Origin: Ophiobolus disseminans
Taxonomy: Eukaryota; Ascomycota; Dothideomycetes; Pleosporales; Phaeosphaeriaceae
Reading direction: 5' to 3'
Assembly (NCBI GenBank): GCA_010093685.1
Contig: MU006229.1
Location: forward strand, 1,085,271 to 1,149,270
Length of the DNA: 64,000 nt
Below the pieces are notes generated by a model. It made no database searches, was not told where the DNA came from, and saw only the letters and a list, made by a program, of their open reading frames with translations. A program made the position numbers and the translations under genes. Shown one piece after another: positions 44,722 to 56,632 of the stretch (the first letter of the stretch is position 1; each line of letters begins with the position of its first letter).

Positions 44722-46349
44722 ATGTCAGCGGATCTGTTTGCAGAATTCGCGGACCCTAGTCCTGGACAGCAGCAACCATCTGCGAAGGCATCGCAACCTA
44801 CAGCTAATTTCAGCTTCTTTGACACCCTGAACTCAGCACCTGGGCCGGTGACACGAACGCAGCCACCCTTTTCTCAATTACAATTCCAGGGTATCCAGCC
44901 AACGTCCGTCTCAGTTCCCGCCAACGACAATGATGACTGGGGTGACTTTGAGGGCGGATCATCGCAGGCGGAGCCAACCCCGTCAGCCAGACAAGACCCG
45001 TTTGCGTTTGTGTCGACACCCTCCACACAGCCTGTGCAGAAGTCCAAAGGCTCCAAGCCAACCGTGCAGGATCCGTTTGTCTTCCAACCCAATCAGCAGA
45101 TTCTGCAAGACCAAAGCTCATGGCAGAAAGCACCTGTTATAAAAGCCAAGAAGTCGGCCGATCCAAGCGTCCTCTTCGACGCGGAAGATGATCTCGAGGA
45201 CGATGATGATTTTGGCGATTTCGAAGGCACAGACACTAAAAGCGATGTACCGGCGCCGAGCACTGGCTCTTCTGCGCTTGTTGACTTGCTGGGAAATATG
45301 AATGTATCACGGCCCGAGTCACCTGCTGCACAAAAGAGCGGAAATAATGTTGTGCCTGATCAAAGTTTGAAGACTGCACCCCTGAAGAAGGGTCCGGTCG
45401 GACCGTTTGGTTCAATGGCCAGGCCCGAACAAGGCGCACCGAGGAAGCCAGCAGAACGGACGGAAGATGATGGTTGGGATACGTTCGATGATTGGGAAGC
45501 TTCTATTGCTACAATGGCAGTGGCGAGGGACTTGGGTAAAGTGGCGGGTGTCAAAGCCACATCAATTACCAAAACCACTGCAGGTCCTCCATTACTTCTC
45601 TCTCCAGCAACAGATGAGGCAAGACCTGGAGAGCTACCGCCGACGAATGTACCACCCCCTGGTGTTCTTTTATCTCTCTTCCCCTCGCTGTTCGCAGACG
45701 CTCAAGAGAGGTTATTCAAGCCCATGGCTGCGCAGACGCTTCCCATGAGAAACAAGCTCATGGCCGAGCCAGCCACAATCGCCTACCTGCAAGGGTATCT
45801 GGTGCTTAGCAATGTTGCTGCACATATCATCGCTGGCCGAAAGCTGCGGTGGAAACGAGATCAACATCTTTCACAGGGCATGCGCATTGGTCCTGCGTCA
45901 TCACGAGCAACATCTGGCATGAAGCTCACAGGTATTGACAAGGGCGAGAACTTGAAGGAAGAGAGAGAGGTGTCAGATGTCGTGAGAGCATGGAAAGAGC
46001 AGGTCGGACGGCTGCGGCATGTGGTGTCTGGTGCAAATCAGATCAAGGCCGGTACTCTAGGGCAGGTAGCGGATCTGCAGGAAACGATGCCAGTGAAGAG
46101 CTTGAAGCAGTCCGAGGGCGGTATACCTGCTCGTCAGCCTTGCATGATGTGCGGCCTGAAGAGGGAGGAGCGAGTGACGGCAGCAGACATGGCTACGGGT
46201 GATAGCTTTGGAGAGTGGTGGATTGATCAAGTCAACATGCATCGAGGTGAGAAGAAGTAGCGGACATGAGTACGATGTCAAGCACTGAAACGTTTCCAGG
46301 GTGTCGCAACTTCTGGAACCAGCACAAGGACACGCTCCGACAACGCTGA
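44722..46349 (+). CDS. Laa2-like clathrin/AP-1 accessory protein (DUF5102 family)
   Basis: Two exons: 44722-46246 and 46300-46349, giving 524 residues. The 53-nt intron (GTGAGA...TCCAG) adds the conserved end GCRNFWNQHKDTLRQR. The start is the ATG of MSADLFAEFAD; the frame is open upstream without a better ATG. The N-terminal half is disordered, with three acidic aromatic motifs: NDDWGDFEG (~70), DDDFGDFEG (~161) and DGWDTFDDW (~250). Such motifs bind the ear domains of gamma-adaptin and GGA proteins (known from aftiphilin and yeast Laa2). The C-terminal half is helical and ends with CMMCGLKREERV and the spliced Cys, a likely metal-binding site. It probably works at the trans-Golgi/endosome with AP-1 (inference). 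The family name is from memory of the pattern. Confidence 0.7.
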
Positions 46350-47208
46350 GGAGCGGTCCAACACGTGGGTCTCAGTACTCCCAAAGGATAGATTACAGCC
46401 AGCCAATGACAGGCAGCGGGGGGCGGGGAGCGGGGAGGGCGCACACTGTCCGGTTCGCAGACGCATGTGCGAGGCAAAAAGCAATCTGACCATGATGGGC
46501 CAGTGCATGTAGACGCGCAGACGTTTGGTCCCGCTGCAGACTGCATCAATTGATGAGCTGGCGACGAGGCTTGCGATTGTGTTGGGAGCACTTGAAGTTC
46601 GGGCAGTTTAGCGGGGCGCAACACCTTCCCCAGGACACGGGGGTCTGTCATGGTGGAGCTGTGCCAGCACGGGGTCGAGGGTTGCGGATGGAGCGAGCAC
46701 AAGGCTGCATGTTTTTCGCAGGTGACATGTGCATGTCAGTGTTTGCTATGCTTTGTCGGTGCGAGATGTCGTGGGGTGTGTGAGACGAGATGGTGTAGGG
46801 TGGAGGGGGCACGGATGGCAGTTTCGGTCTGTGCGGGGCAGAGCGCAGGTGGGCGAGACGTGCAGCAAAGACTGTCCGTCTGGTCTGTCTCGAGTCGGCG
46901 GTGTTGCGGCATAAACTACCACTTGCAGTATCTCACCAACATTACCACTACCACTCCCTCACTTCCGTCTACACTTCACCGTCTGCAGTCCCTTTGTGAA
47001 CATCCCACCGCCCGATCCATCGTTACCCGCAGCTGAGCAGACTTCGCACGGGCCAAGCATCTTGTACCCCGGACTCGCACCTCTCTTGTGTAGACGCACG
47101 CAGTGTAGCCAGCAAGGCGACAACGTGCCTGCCGCCCTTTGCTGCGCGGACCCGGATCCAGGACAGCAGTACCTCGGCCTGGGAACAGGCGCTCACCTGC
47201 GTCAGGGA
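46350..47208. other. Spacer between Laa2-like gene and PAS kinase
   Basis: No supported gene. It contains the G-rich tract at 46418-46439 and the PAS-kinase promoter, which has a CACCAACATTACCACTACC-type leader near 46935-46955. Confidence 0.5.
46418..46439 (+). other. G-rich tract with G-quadruplex pattern
   Basis: Four G runs (6, 4, 4 and 3) are separated by loops of 1, 3 and 1 nt. This fits the simple G3+N1-7 quadruplex rule. It lies about 70 bp downstream of the Laa2-like stop codon. Folding is not demonstrated. Confidence 0.6.
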
Positions 47209-50200
47209 ATGAGCGGGCCACATGATGGTAGGCACTTCACTTCCCTTGACGTACCCAGGAGCTGACGGCCAGGCTCTCTACCAGCAGAAGGCCACTTGCA
47301 CGCCCCGCCCGCATACCGCCCGTCGCCCGAATATGCCGCGCTGGTCAAGAACAAGAGCACGTCCAACCTGCTCTCCCACCGCGGCCCGCCGCCCATCGAC
47401 ACGGCCAAGCGCATGAGCTTCGATGCGGGACAGCTGGACCGCATGGCGAGGTCGCCCATTGTGCCCGAGCACGAGCATGGCATGGGCGCCTCTGGTCTCC
47501 GCCGCATACGCCAGCAACAGGGCTCGCGACTGCCGCCCTCGACCCAGCGCGCCGCCTCGCTGAACATTGCGACCCCGCCCGTATCGAGACGCCCGTCCGG
47601 CTCCGCGCCCTCCGCGCCGGCGTCCCCTACGTTTGCGTCTGGCGAGGACCTCACTCGCTTCCCTTCGGAGTACGTCTCTCCAGCGGGTAATGACTCTCGA
47701 GCTGACCGAACACAGGTCGCTGCACTCCTTCTCATTTGCGACGCAGTCGGAGGAGTTTATACACAACCGCCAAAATGTCCTGAAGCGCTCCATCGACTTC
47801 ATGCGCGACAGACTGGGCTGGGCCGCTACGAACCCGGGCATAGCGAATGCACAGGCCAAACTCAGCGGCGACCAGGAGGTGCAGAGCATGATGGAGCTGC
47901 TGAGCCGGGCAAACTTGATCGGCCACGACGCGGCAGGCGCACACGGCCTGGGCTCGCTGGGCCCCATCACCGGGCCCGCAGACATGTCGGGCGAGAACCT
48001 GTTCGAGAAGGGCTTTGTGGCGGACAGGTCGGACAGCCCAGAGAGCATGCTGGAGACTGCGCGGCCGCCAGTGCACAGGGCCACAACCACAGAGATAGCC
48101 GCACACTCCAGCACGCCCACCACCGACGTCACCTCGGCATCCTCGAGCCTGCCCCTACGCGAGCCCTCTCCATCTGCGTCTGCACCGCCACGCCGCCCAC
48201 AGCGCGCGGCACTGAAGCGCACCCTCACCGACGTGGCACCGCTCACCATACAAAGCCGGCTGAACGACGTCCTGGCCCAGCCGTACTCGATAGGCGATAA
48301 CGGCCAGATTACGCACCTCGTCTCGCCAGCCTCGGTCCCCACAATCCCCCCGAGCTTCAGCAACGTCCCGGGGCCCCATTCCGCGGGGTCGGCACCACAT
48401 GGCCACGGCAGCCGGTACACGCCCGCCGCCCAGGCCATCTTCACCACCGAGGCGCAGTCGCCCTGGACCATCACCTCCGCAAACGACCTGGCCTGTCTGG
48501 TGTTTGGCGTGACCAGAGCCGAGGTGCGCAAGCTGGGCATCCTCGAGGTCGTGCGGGAGGACCGACGGAAATGGCTCGAGGAGAAATTGCGGGACCCAGA
48601 CCAGGGAACAAAGTCGCCAAAGGCTCAGCCAGGCGTAGCGCCTGCAACCAACCTCAAAGTCGGCAGTGGAGTCACAGCGCGCCTGCTGAGCAAGCCCTCG
48701 TCGCGCGCGGCGGCATCGCGAAAAGCCAAGACTGACGACGGCAGCGGGTCGTCGTATTACAATGCAAAGAAGACGGGCAAGCTGAACCACGAGTCCAAGG
48801 GCTCGAGAGGGGTGCTGCTGTGCGGCGACGTCATTCCCATACAGAAGCGGAACGGGGCAACGGGATCCGCCAGTCTGTGGGTCAAGGAGAAGCGCGGCGG
48901 CCTCATCTGGGTGCTGGAAGAGATTGCCGAGGATGTTGTGTACATCAATGTGGACGAGGTCGGATGCGTTTCCAAGGGCTGGGGCGCAACAGAAGCCGTC
49001 TTTGGCAGCGACCGGTTACGGCGAGGGATGGATCTTAAGCGGTTGATACCGGGGATACCACGTCTCAAGGGCACAAACACAGGCGCACTGGACTACGATG
49101 AGATTGCAGACGTGCTCAGCTACACAGCGAGGACAGCCAACAGCATCAACATACCCGTCACAGTCGAAGCACTACCAGGCGAGCCTACCTTCCGCATCTC
49201 CAGCTTTCCCCACATTGCAGGCATCATCGTACTCTCCTCGACTGACCTCAAAGTAACGAGCTCCAACTCTGTCTTTTCCTCAGCGCTCTTCGGACAGCCG
49301 CGGCCCGAAGGTGTTCACGTAAGCAAGCTCATCCCGGCCTTCGACCGCATACTGCATGTCATGACCGACGAGGATAAAATCGAGTTAGTAGACGGCATAG
49401 TTATCCCAGAGCACAGCTTCCGGCGCGCCCGGGCCTTGCTTGCTATGCGGGAAGGCAGCGCAGATGCAGCTGCGATATTCTTACGACCAAGTGGTCTGCC
49501 CGCCCTGCATCGTGACGGCTCAGACATCATGGTTGACGTACAGATGCGGGTGGTGAAGAGCGAGAAGACACCTCGCTTTGACGAACATGTGATTGACGAG
49601 GAAGATACGCCAGTGAAGCTACCCAAGGGTCCAGAGTTGGTGTACGCTCTATGGATCACCTACTCTAGGCAGCTACACGCTGCGAACCATGGTATAGGCC
49701 CGGTGACCCCAATGCTGTCACGACCAGGAACTCCACCTCGGCAACCTGAACCAGGGCAATCGAACCTCAACGCTTCGGAAGAGTCTTCTTACAATCACTC
49801 ACCATCCGCATCAAGCACGCAGCCCATCTCACTCCTCACAAAGCAACTGCAAAACGCGTCGCAACCCGACACTCCTAAAGGGCCACTTTCTACCATGCCA
49901 CCACCACCCGTGCCAGCTCCCTCAGAAGACCCACCAGTCCGCAAGACCATCAACGACTTTGTCATTCTTGAGGAAATGGGCCAAGGTGCGTACGGCCAGG
50001 TCAAACTTTGCCGTTATAAGAAAAACAGTAGCAAGAAAGTCGTCATCAAATATGTTACTAAACGCCGCATCCTCGTCGACACCTGGACGCGCGACCGCCG
50101 CCTTGGCACCGTCCCACTCGAGATCCATGTCCTGGACTACCTCCGCCGCGACGGCTTCAAGCACGGCAATATTGTCGAAATGGCCGACTTTTTCGAAGAT

Positions 50201-50814
50201 GACACTAACTACTACATTGAAATGGTACCGCACGGCCTGCCCGGCATGGACCTTTTCGACTACATTGAGTTACGGGTCAATATGGAAGAAAAGGAGTGCC
50301 GCAAGATATTCGTCCAAGTCGCGGAGGCGGTGCACCATCTGCATACCAAGGCCAAGGTCGTCCATCGCGACATCAAAGACGAAAATGTAGTGTTGGACGG
50401 AGAGGGCAATATCAAGCTCATAGATTTCGGTAGCGCGGCATATATCAAGAGTGGACCTTTTGATGTCTTCGTCGGTACTATTGGTAACTCATGTCCCTTC
50501 CGATACCCTCTTCGTGCAATCCACTGACCCTCCCAACAGATTATGCCGCCCCCGAAGTCCTCGCTGGCCGCGCCTACCGCGGCAAAGAACAAGACGTATG
50601 GGCTCTAGGCATCCTCTTGTATACCATCATCTATAAGGAGAATCCTTTCTACTCCATCGACGAGATCATGGATCACGATTTACGCGTCCCGTGGGTTATG
50701 TCCGAAGAGAGCATCGACCTTGTAAGGTTGATGCTCGATCGCGATGTCGAGAAACGCATCACGATTGGTCAGGTCTTGGAGCATGGGTGGTGCAGGGGCG
50801 TGGAGGATGCGTGA
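47209..50814 (+). CDS. PSK1: PAS-domain serine/threonine protein kinase
   Basis: Four exons: 47209-47227, 47273-47669, 47716-50483 and 50540-50814, giving 1152 residues. The 19-nt first exon encodes MSGPHD(G). Introns are 45, 46 and 56 nt with GTAGGC, GTACGT and GTAACT donors; each restores frame, and intron 2 yields FPSESLHSFSFATQSEEFIH, typical of fungal PAS kinases. PAS-type sequence lies at ~380-430 (SANDLACLVFGVTRAEVRKL) and ~500-590. The kinase domain starts near residue 884. It has GQGAYGQVKL (P-loop), a VIKY Lys, HRDIKDENV (catalytic loop), DFGSAA and the spliced APEVL. In yeast, PAS kinases (Psk1/Psk2) sense nutrient state and phosphorylate targets controlling glucose partitioning and translation. 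Long Ser/Pro linkers separate the domains. Confidence 0.93.
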
Positions 50815-52308
50815 GAGTCGGCTATGGAATAGGCTGGTGATGCTGAGAGAAAGGCAATTGCGAATGGTGGAAAATGCATATAGACCGCAGACAGAGGAAT
50901 GCATGTACACGCCCATTTTTGGGTTATTTTGCATAAGCGATTGAGTGACTGGGTGGTATATTCTGATTATCCTTCACACCACATTTTTCTCGCCTCGGTT
51001 CTTGAGGCTGTCATTTTTGGCATGGTTATGTAGCTTTGGACATGAAAACACCCGACTTCATGAATGCGCCGTGGTTCAAACGTTGGAATGGTGCTAGAGT
51101 GAACTCCTGGCAACATCGCAATTGGAAGGCCTCCTCACCGCACGAATCTCACACCGACATACAGTATCACGACGACAGTGCGAATTGCACAAAATGCAAA
51201 AAAGTGTCGGATATGACGTCGTCAGCCCTAAGACTCGGCGCAGCATCTCCCGCGTCGAGATCGATCACTTGTGCCACTGCGCGAGCACAGCCTCCCGCTG
51301 GGACCTGCGACCCGCAGAGCCGCAACCCTGCCATCCCAGCCATCTTCCTATCGTTAAACCAAAATCTCACCGTCTGCAACTTGTCGCATGCCTGCAAGTA
51401 CGAAAGTAATTCGTCGCTCGTTGTCAATGTAGTATGCACAAAGCGCTGTAAGCCAGCTTGGCGCTCACATTGAGTCTGACCCAGGATCTCACTTCAACCA
51501 CAACACCACCGACGATGCGCACCAATTCTCATCCACTGGCAGATGCGATGGAGAGTCGGTCAATCTAATGCTCGAACATGTTTTGATAAGCATCAGCAAC
51601 GACGGCTAGAGCACTCACCGAAGGCTCAGCGCTGCACCACGAGGCTCACGAAGCCCGTTGCAGAAGCGGCCCCATGGAGACTGACATCGTGAACAGCATC
51701 TTCTGCGAATCTCGAGCGTGACGTCAACATGCTAAATACCCAGGATTCGAAGAGCCGCAGAAGCACGGCCAGAAAGTGCAGAGTAACTAAGCCTTCCATC
51801 CCGCAGAACCGCTGTTCATGGAACGGAAAAACTTCGACTCGTGCACTGCCGGCCGTGCAGTACCACCGCCATTTCGTGCATGTCACTTATTTTCAGCTGA
51901 GTGCACCGCCACGGTTGAAGCGCCCGAGTCCGCATGCGCTTAGCAGATGATCACGTTTCAGACCCCATTTGCTCAATGCGGGCTAGACGACTATGCATCC
52001 GGGCTGGTGCCATGGTCGCCTGAGGCTGAGGCTCGTACGCGAAGCCGTCATCCTGCTGAGAATAGCGGATAGCCAATCATCTCTTGACCGCCACGATTTG
52101 AGGCGCATGCTAAGGCGCCCAGCAGCCACTGACACCCTCGTACTCTGGATGGGCGCCATTGGGTTATCTCTTTGCGCGCAGTTGGAATATGAACGGGTGT
52201 CTGCCTCGCCATTTGTGACCGGTTCCAGAGATCATCAGGAACTTCACCTAAGGAACCACTCGATAATCCTATTGGTACGATCCATTACAACCGCTAAGCT
52301 CGGCCACG
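50815..52308. other. 1.5-kb intergenic spacer
   Basis: A 145-codon frame at 51036-51473 and smaller ones lack domains and good starts. The right part is the promoter of the homeodomain gene. Nothing else recognised. Confidence 0.45.
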
Positions 52309-54444
52309 ATGCTATCCTCAAACGACATCGCGCCGAAAGGCAGGGCTGCGAGTATCTGCTCTCTCGATTCCGGCTATGGGTCGAACACCCTAGAGGAGGA
52401 CGATCCTTCACATGTACGCAATCGCATAACCAAGGATGTACGTCGGGCAGTTGCTGACACACTTCAGCTTACCTCGCAGTCAAGCTCATCGACTGCTCAC
52501 CTGACTGAACATCCCGCGCAAACACCAATTGGATTGGGCATCAGTACTTTCTGGGATGTACACATTGAGAATCAACTGCGCTTGCGAAAGCCAGATTCGC
52601 TGGCTGTTCCAGTCACGACGAAGTTGAATGTTTTCACCTTCAAAGCAACATCAAACGATGATCAATTCCGTCCGGCCATCGAGGATAACGCAACATGCGT
52701 CGCGTGCCAATTGTGGGACCTGACATGTCCACGAGAAGGCATAAGGTGCGACGACTGCAAGATCCAGGATTACATCAGGCCAGAGGTGCTTCACATCTTC
52801 GATACGATAACCAAAGGCAAACAGGCAGTCTCGCGCTTGGAGATCCCTCAAGAGTTACTTCCTAAACAGGGTTCGAAACGGAATAATCACACACGATGCT
52901 CAGCTTGCGAGCTCGCCCACACCATCGACCCAACCTCTTCGACTTGCCCTTCATGTACACCAAATCTGGACGTTTCATCTCCCCATTCACCTTTTCCACC
53001 ATCGACGGTCAAGCGATCTTGTGCAAGAAGAATCACCAAACTACCACCGCGGGCTCTGCAACAACTTCGAGCCTGGCTTAAGGAGAACCGAGATCACCCG
53101 TATCCCAGTGCAGATACCAAGCGCGTCCTTGCCCAAGATTGTGGGATTACCGAGAAGCAAGTAACAACATGGTTCACCAATACCCGAGCTCGCAAACTGG
53201 CTCATGACCGGTCGCACCCGAGTTCGGACGATGAAGGTGCATACGAGTCAGACTATTCCAGCTTTGCAAATACACCAGTCTATACGACAAGCCCAGCAAC
53301 TGGCTACGATGTGGCATCGAATAACCAGTTTACTCCGTCGGCCTCCGGTTTTGTAAGTCACGAGCCAAGTCAACTCAGCTTACATACGTCGCGACGTGGG
53401 AAAAAAAAGGACTACAGGCGTGTAAACACTATCTCGCCCGTGGAAGAGTCGCCAGTACCCAGGACCCCGGCCACTTCATCTCCAAACACTGATGGTCATG
53501 GACAAGAGACGTGGCAATGCACATTTTGCTACCAACAACTGGTACCCAAATCCTGGCGCCGCCACGAAGAGACTCAGCACCGCCCCAAACACCAGTGGAC
53601 CTGCCTCGCCACAGGCCCTCGACTCACCGTCTCTTCCCGCACCGGTACCACCTCATTCTGTGCATTCTGTCAACTGAAGAATCCAAGTGAAGATCATTTC
53701 CATCGTGCGCATCGCATCTCGGAATGCATGAAGAAGAGCGAGGCAGACCGGACATTCGGCCGGCCAGATCATCTCCGACAGCACATCAAGAACTTCCACA
53801 AGACCTCTTTACTTGACATGGTCAGAGACAGGTGGCGAAGAGACGGGCCAGGCAAGAATGTAAACGAAGGCTGGACATGTGGATTCTGCAAAGCAGACTT
53901 GAAGACATGGGACATCCGAGAAATGCACATTGCCAACCACTTCAAGGACGGCCTCACAATGGCGACCTGGCGAGAGTATTCGCAACCGCCACCCATAACC
54001 ATGGAGAGCACCAAGCGCCGCCAATCGACCGATGCGCATACAACACTCTTCTCGCGCCTCCAAAGAAGACTAACGAATCGCCCGACCAGTCAGCCCGACT
54101 ACTACACTGCGCCAACCCCCACCTTTTCGAATACATTCCAGCCTCTGCCCACCTCCTCTGGCTGCCCGAACATCACGCCCGCCTCTATCGCGCCGCAAAT
54201 GCCAGACTTGGGGCTTGGTGTCTACATGCCAAACTCGTATATGCCGAATTTCGACTTCTCGGCCGCGCCGGCGGTGGGCAATTTTGGCGCCATGTATCCG
54301 CCCAACAACAGCAATAACAATGCGTATGGAATCTTTCCGGGCGATGAGGCGTTGCATATGGATTTAGATGCGCTTGCAAATCCGGAGTTGTATGTGAATT
54401 TTGATGCTGGGTTTTCTGGGATGTGGGATCAGGGACGGCAGTAG
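52309..54444 (+). CDS. Homeodomain (TALE/KN type) plus C2H2 zinc-finger transcription factor
   Basis: Intronless frame of 711 residues from the ATG at 52309. A TALE-type homeodomain occupies ~243-298 (LPPRALQQLRAWLKENRDHP, then helix 3 with VTTWFTNTRARK). The NHPYP-like loop marks the three-residue extension. Three C2H2-like fingers follow: CTFCYQQL...H...H (~401-425), CAFCQLKNP...H...H (~450-470) and CGFCKADLKTW...H...H (~523-545). Upstream of the homeodomain are two Cys clusters (CVACQLWDLTC...CDDC and CSACELAH...CPSC). The C-terminus is Asn/Ser/Pro-rich and ends in an acidic hydrophobic stretch (ALHMDLDALANPELYVNFDA), a plausible activation region. It should bind DNA in the nucleus. This homeodomain plus finger layout is known in filamentous ascomycetes; targets are unknown. 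Confidence 0.85.
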   Translation: MLSSNDIAPKGRAASICSLDSGYGSNTLEEDDPSHVRNRITKDVRRAVADTLQLTSQSSSSTAHLTEHPAQTPIGLGISTFWDVHIENQLRLRKPDSLAVPVTTKLNVFTFKATSNDDQFRPAIEDNATCVACQLWDLTCPREGIRCDDCKIQDYIRPEVLHIFDTITKGKQAVSRLEIPQELLPKQGSKRNNHTRCSACELAHTIDPTSSTCPSCTPNLDVSSPHSPFPPSTVKRSCARRITKLPPRALQQLRAWLKENRDHPYPSADTKRVLAQDCGITEKQVTTWFTNTRARKLAHDRSHPSSDDEGAYESDYSSFANTPVYTTSPATGYDVASNNQFTPSASGFVSHEPSQLSLHTSRRGKKKDYRRVNTISPVEESPVPRTPATSSPNTDGHGQETWQCTFCYQQLVPKSWRRHEETQHRPKHQWTCLATGPRLTVSSRTGTTSFCAFCQLKNPSEDHFHRAHRISECMKKSEADRTFGRPDHLRQHIKNFHKTSLLDMVRDRWRRDGPGKNVNEGWTCGFCKADLKTWDIREMHIANHFKDGLTMATWREYSQPPPITMESTKRRQSTDAHTTLFSRLQRRLTNRPTSQPDYYTAPTPTFSNTFQPLPTSSGCPNITPASIAPQMPDLGLGVYMPNSYMPNFDFSAAPAVGNFGAMYPPNNSNNNAYGIFPGDEALHMDLDALANPELYVNFDAGFSGMWDQGRQ

Positions 54445-54993
54445 AGGTAGCATCTTTTTGGGTTCATGATGGTCTTTTTGTATCTGGTAGTTGATTACGT
54501 GTTCGTGCTTTTGATACCAAGACATCTTCCGCTAGTGAGTCGCAATTTATTATGGCATGGGATATAAGGTTGGGTCAAAAAGATATTAGTTAGAATACCC
54601 AAATGAAGAAATTACGAAGGGAGCTCGTACTTGGTGACGTTCCAATAGATGCTGCAAGAATTCACGGCTTATTTTCTAGATCTTGAACAGGAAGCTTGCG
54701 TGTCCTCACAATACTATAGAGCCCTTTGGAAATCCTACGAATACTCCAAGACTGAAGATTGTCGAAAAATCCAAACAAAGAGCGGTGAAGCAATTCCAAC
54801 AAGCCTGTTTCCACGCTTTCTTCTTTGACTGTCATAACCGCGGCGTGTGTCTCAAGTTTGTCTCCCATTTGCCACTATGGTTGTTCCTCCACAACACAAA
54901 CAAAAGCAGCCTTAAAGCGGGCGTCAGCCATGATCTCTCTTCCTAACCTCACACGCTCCACTCAGGCCTTCAGCCAGTACGATACAATACGCA
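54445..54993. other. Intergenic spacer
   Basis: 3' flank of the transcription factor gene and promoter of the small CxxC protein. Short frames have no domain. Confidence 0.45.
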
Positions 54994-55332
54994 ATGTTCT
55001 ACCCCCCAAACCACCCCGTCATCGCAAAGCGCAGCCCTCAGCACGGCATACATATCGCTGGCGCCTCAGCCAACGCAAAAAGCACCACGTTTCGTAGACC
55101 CACCGTCACTGCTCTTTGCGCGGGGCCCAGCTGCAGCAACACCATCGCCGTAGTGCCGTTTGGCTACAAGAACGAAGGACCCATGGATATCAAAGTCCAC
55201 TGCAAGGACTGCTACATACCGGTTGGGGTGGCGCCGGTGGAGGATGTGAAGGAGAAGCAGGAATGGGCGGAGGAAGCGGAAGAGTGGGAGGAAGATCAGG
55301 ATGAGGGGGGAGGATATGTGGAGGAATGGTAG
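54994..55332 (+). CDS. Small CxxC protein with acidic tail, unknown function
   Basis: Intronless frame of 112 residues starting MFYPPNHPVIAK. Two Cys clusters (CAGPSC and, after ~28 residues, CKDC) could form one zinc ribbon or treble-clef-like site. After it, a strongly acidic Glu/Trp-rich tail (EKQEWAEEAEEWEEDQDEGG) ends in VEEW. Codon use and the Cys spacing argue for a real protein, but I do not recognise a named family. No signal peptide or membrane segment is visible. The acidic tail suggests a nuclear or ribosome-associated binding protein, which is speculation. Confidence 0.55.
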   Translation: MFYPPNHPVIAKRSPQHGIHIAGASANAKSTTFRRPTVTALCAGPSCSNTIAVVPFGYKNEGPMDIKVHCKDCYIPVGVAPVEDVKEKQEWAEEAEEWEEDQDEGGGYVEEW

Positions 55333-56632
55333 GGTGTGGGTGTCGTGGAGGGGAGGGATTAAGCAAAGGGGATATGGATATGGGAGCGACGAGATAGTAG
55401 GACGAGCTTCAGGTTACGTACGTCGGACGGTGTCTTGGAACGAAGGTGTATCTCGTGTTATACTTTCCTGCTAGCGATCTATGTGAGATGATCACTTTGT
55501 TTTGTGTCATGCCTTATATCACTTTCTCGTCCCTAACAACGCCTCATTAGCATTCGCTGTCTGCTGTCGTAAACTAAATGATGGGATTTTGATCCTTCGT
55601 ACCCTTTGTGGTTTAGATGCCCTCACTTAAAGACTTAGACGTCGGGTGTTTCGCATACTCAGCGGGGTGCGACATTGCGAAGGCTACTTCATGCATATCA
55701 AGGCTTGCGCGGCGACACAGCGTCTTCAACTGTCGCCATCATCAGGTCCGGTTCACTGTTCGCACCCATCTTCTGCCTCAAAGCATCCGCTACCTTCTTC
55801 CATCTTCTGCCTCAATGCATCCGCTACCTTCTTCCATCTTACAATGCGCTCGCGCTTCTACGCATCGTCTTTCTCCTAGCGAGCAAGCTCCGAGAGGTGA
55901 GCCGACGAAGATGGTTTTCTGAAGGCCCTTAATAGACACTCTCGCTCTTGACGGATTGCCACGAAGAGGTTATCAAGCTGCTACTTAACAACCTCAACGC
56001 GTGGAGACTGGACGGTTGGCGTAGACAAACAAGTCATCGCTGAAGCCTGTGATAAACTTGAGAAGCTGCGCAGAGGTTAGCAGCTAAACTGGAGCTCGAT
56101 TTGAAGGGGTTATAGGATCTTCGTGACCTCCACGGTCCTGCTTTTCGTTCGCTTTATCACCGGCGGCACTGTTGTCACATAACGCCTCATAGACGAATTT
56201 GGTAGAAGCCACTCATGCGATGATTGAAATTTTGGTGTAGAGAAAGATGCGATCGAAGACGTACTGGAAAATTAGCGTTAGTATAGAGAGATGCTGGTTT
56301 AAAACTCTGTATGGCTGGCGGGAAGTGCAGACTTGATAACATGCAAACGCACCGCACTCCAGGAGAGTAGGAAAGTTATGAGCTTCTGCGCACGAACGTA
56401 ATGAACCTTACCCTGTGGCACTTTGTACCGCGTCCCACATCCTGTGTTTGGAAACGGAATCTATGTACGGGGGCGTTCACAATGAAGTGATCTGTCTAGG
56501 GCCACCAGGTGAAAGTGACTGATAAGGTGAACATGTGATTCCACGCAAACAGAATTGCGCCACTCCGTTTGCTCTTTTTTTCCAACTTGATTTGGCTGAC
56601 TCTGATTCTGCCACAACTCTCGAAAAGCGACA
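55333..56632. other. 1.3-kb intergenic spacer with a tandem duplication
   Basis: No supported gene. It holds the 33-bp duplication at 55768-55833; frames across it are open in all three plus-strand phases, which marks them as by-products. Confidence 0.5.
55768..55833 (+). repeat. 33-bp direct tandem duplication
   Basis: Two copies of CATCTTCTGCCTCAA-GCATCCGCTACC... (55768-55800 and 55801-55833) differ at one base (A/T). A partial third CCATCTT follows. The CT-rich unit length is a multiple of three. Confidence 0.9.

Noticed and set aside
47278..48540. 420-codon frame antisense to the PAS kinase
   Set aside because: It lies opposite GC-rich coding exons and has no domain. The sense strand has clear conserved text.
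55646..55932. Three overlapping plus-strand frames across the 33-bp duplication
   Set aside because: All three phases stay open because the duplicated unit is a multiple of three and CT-rich; none has a domain.
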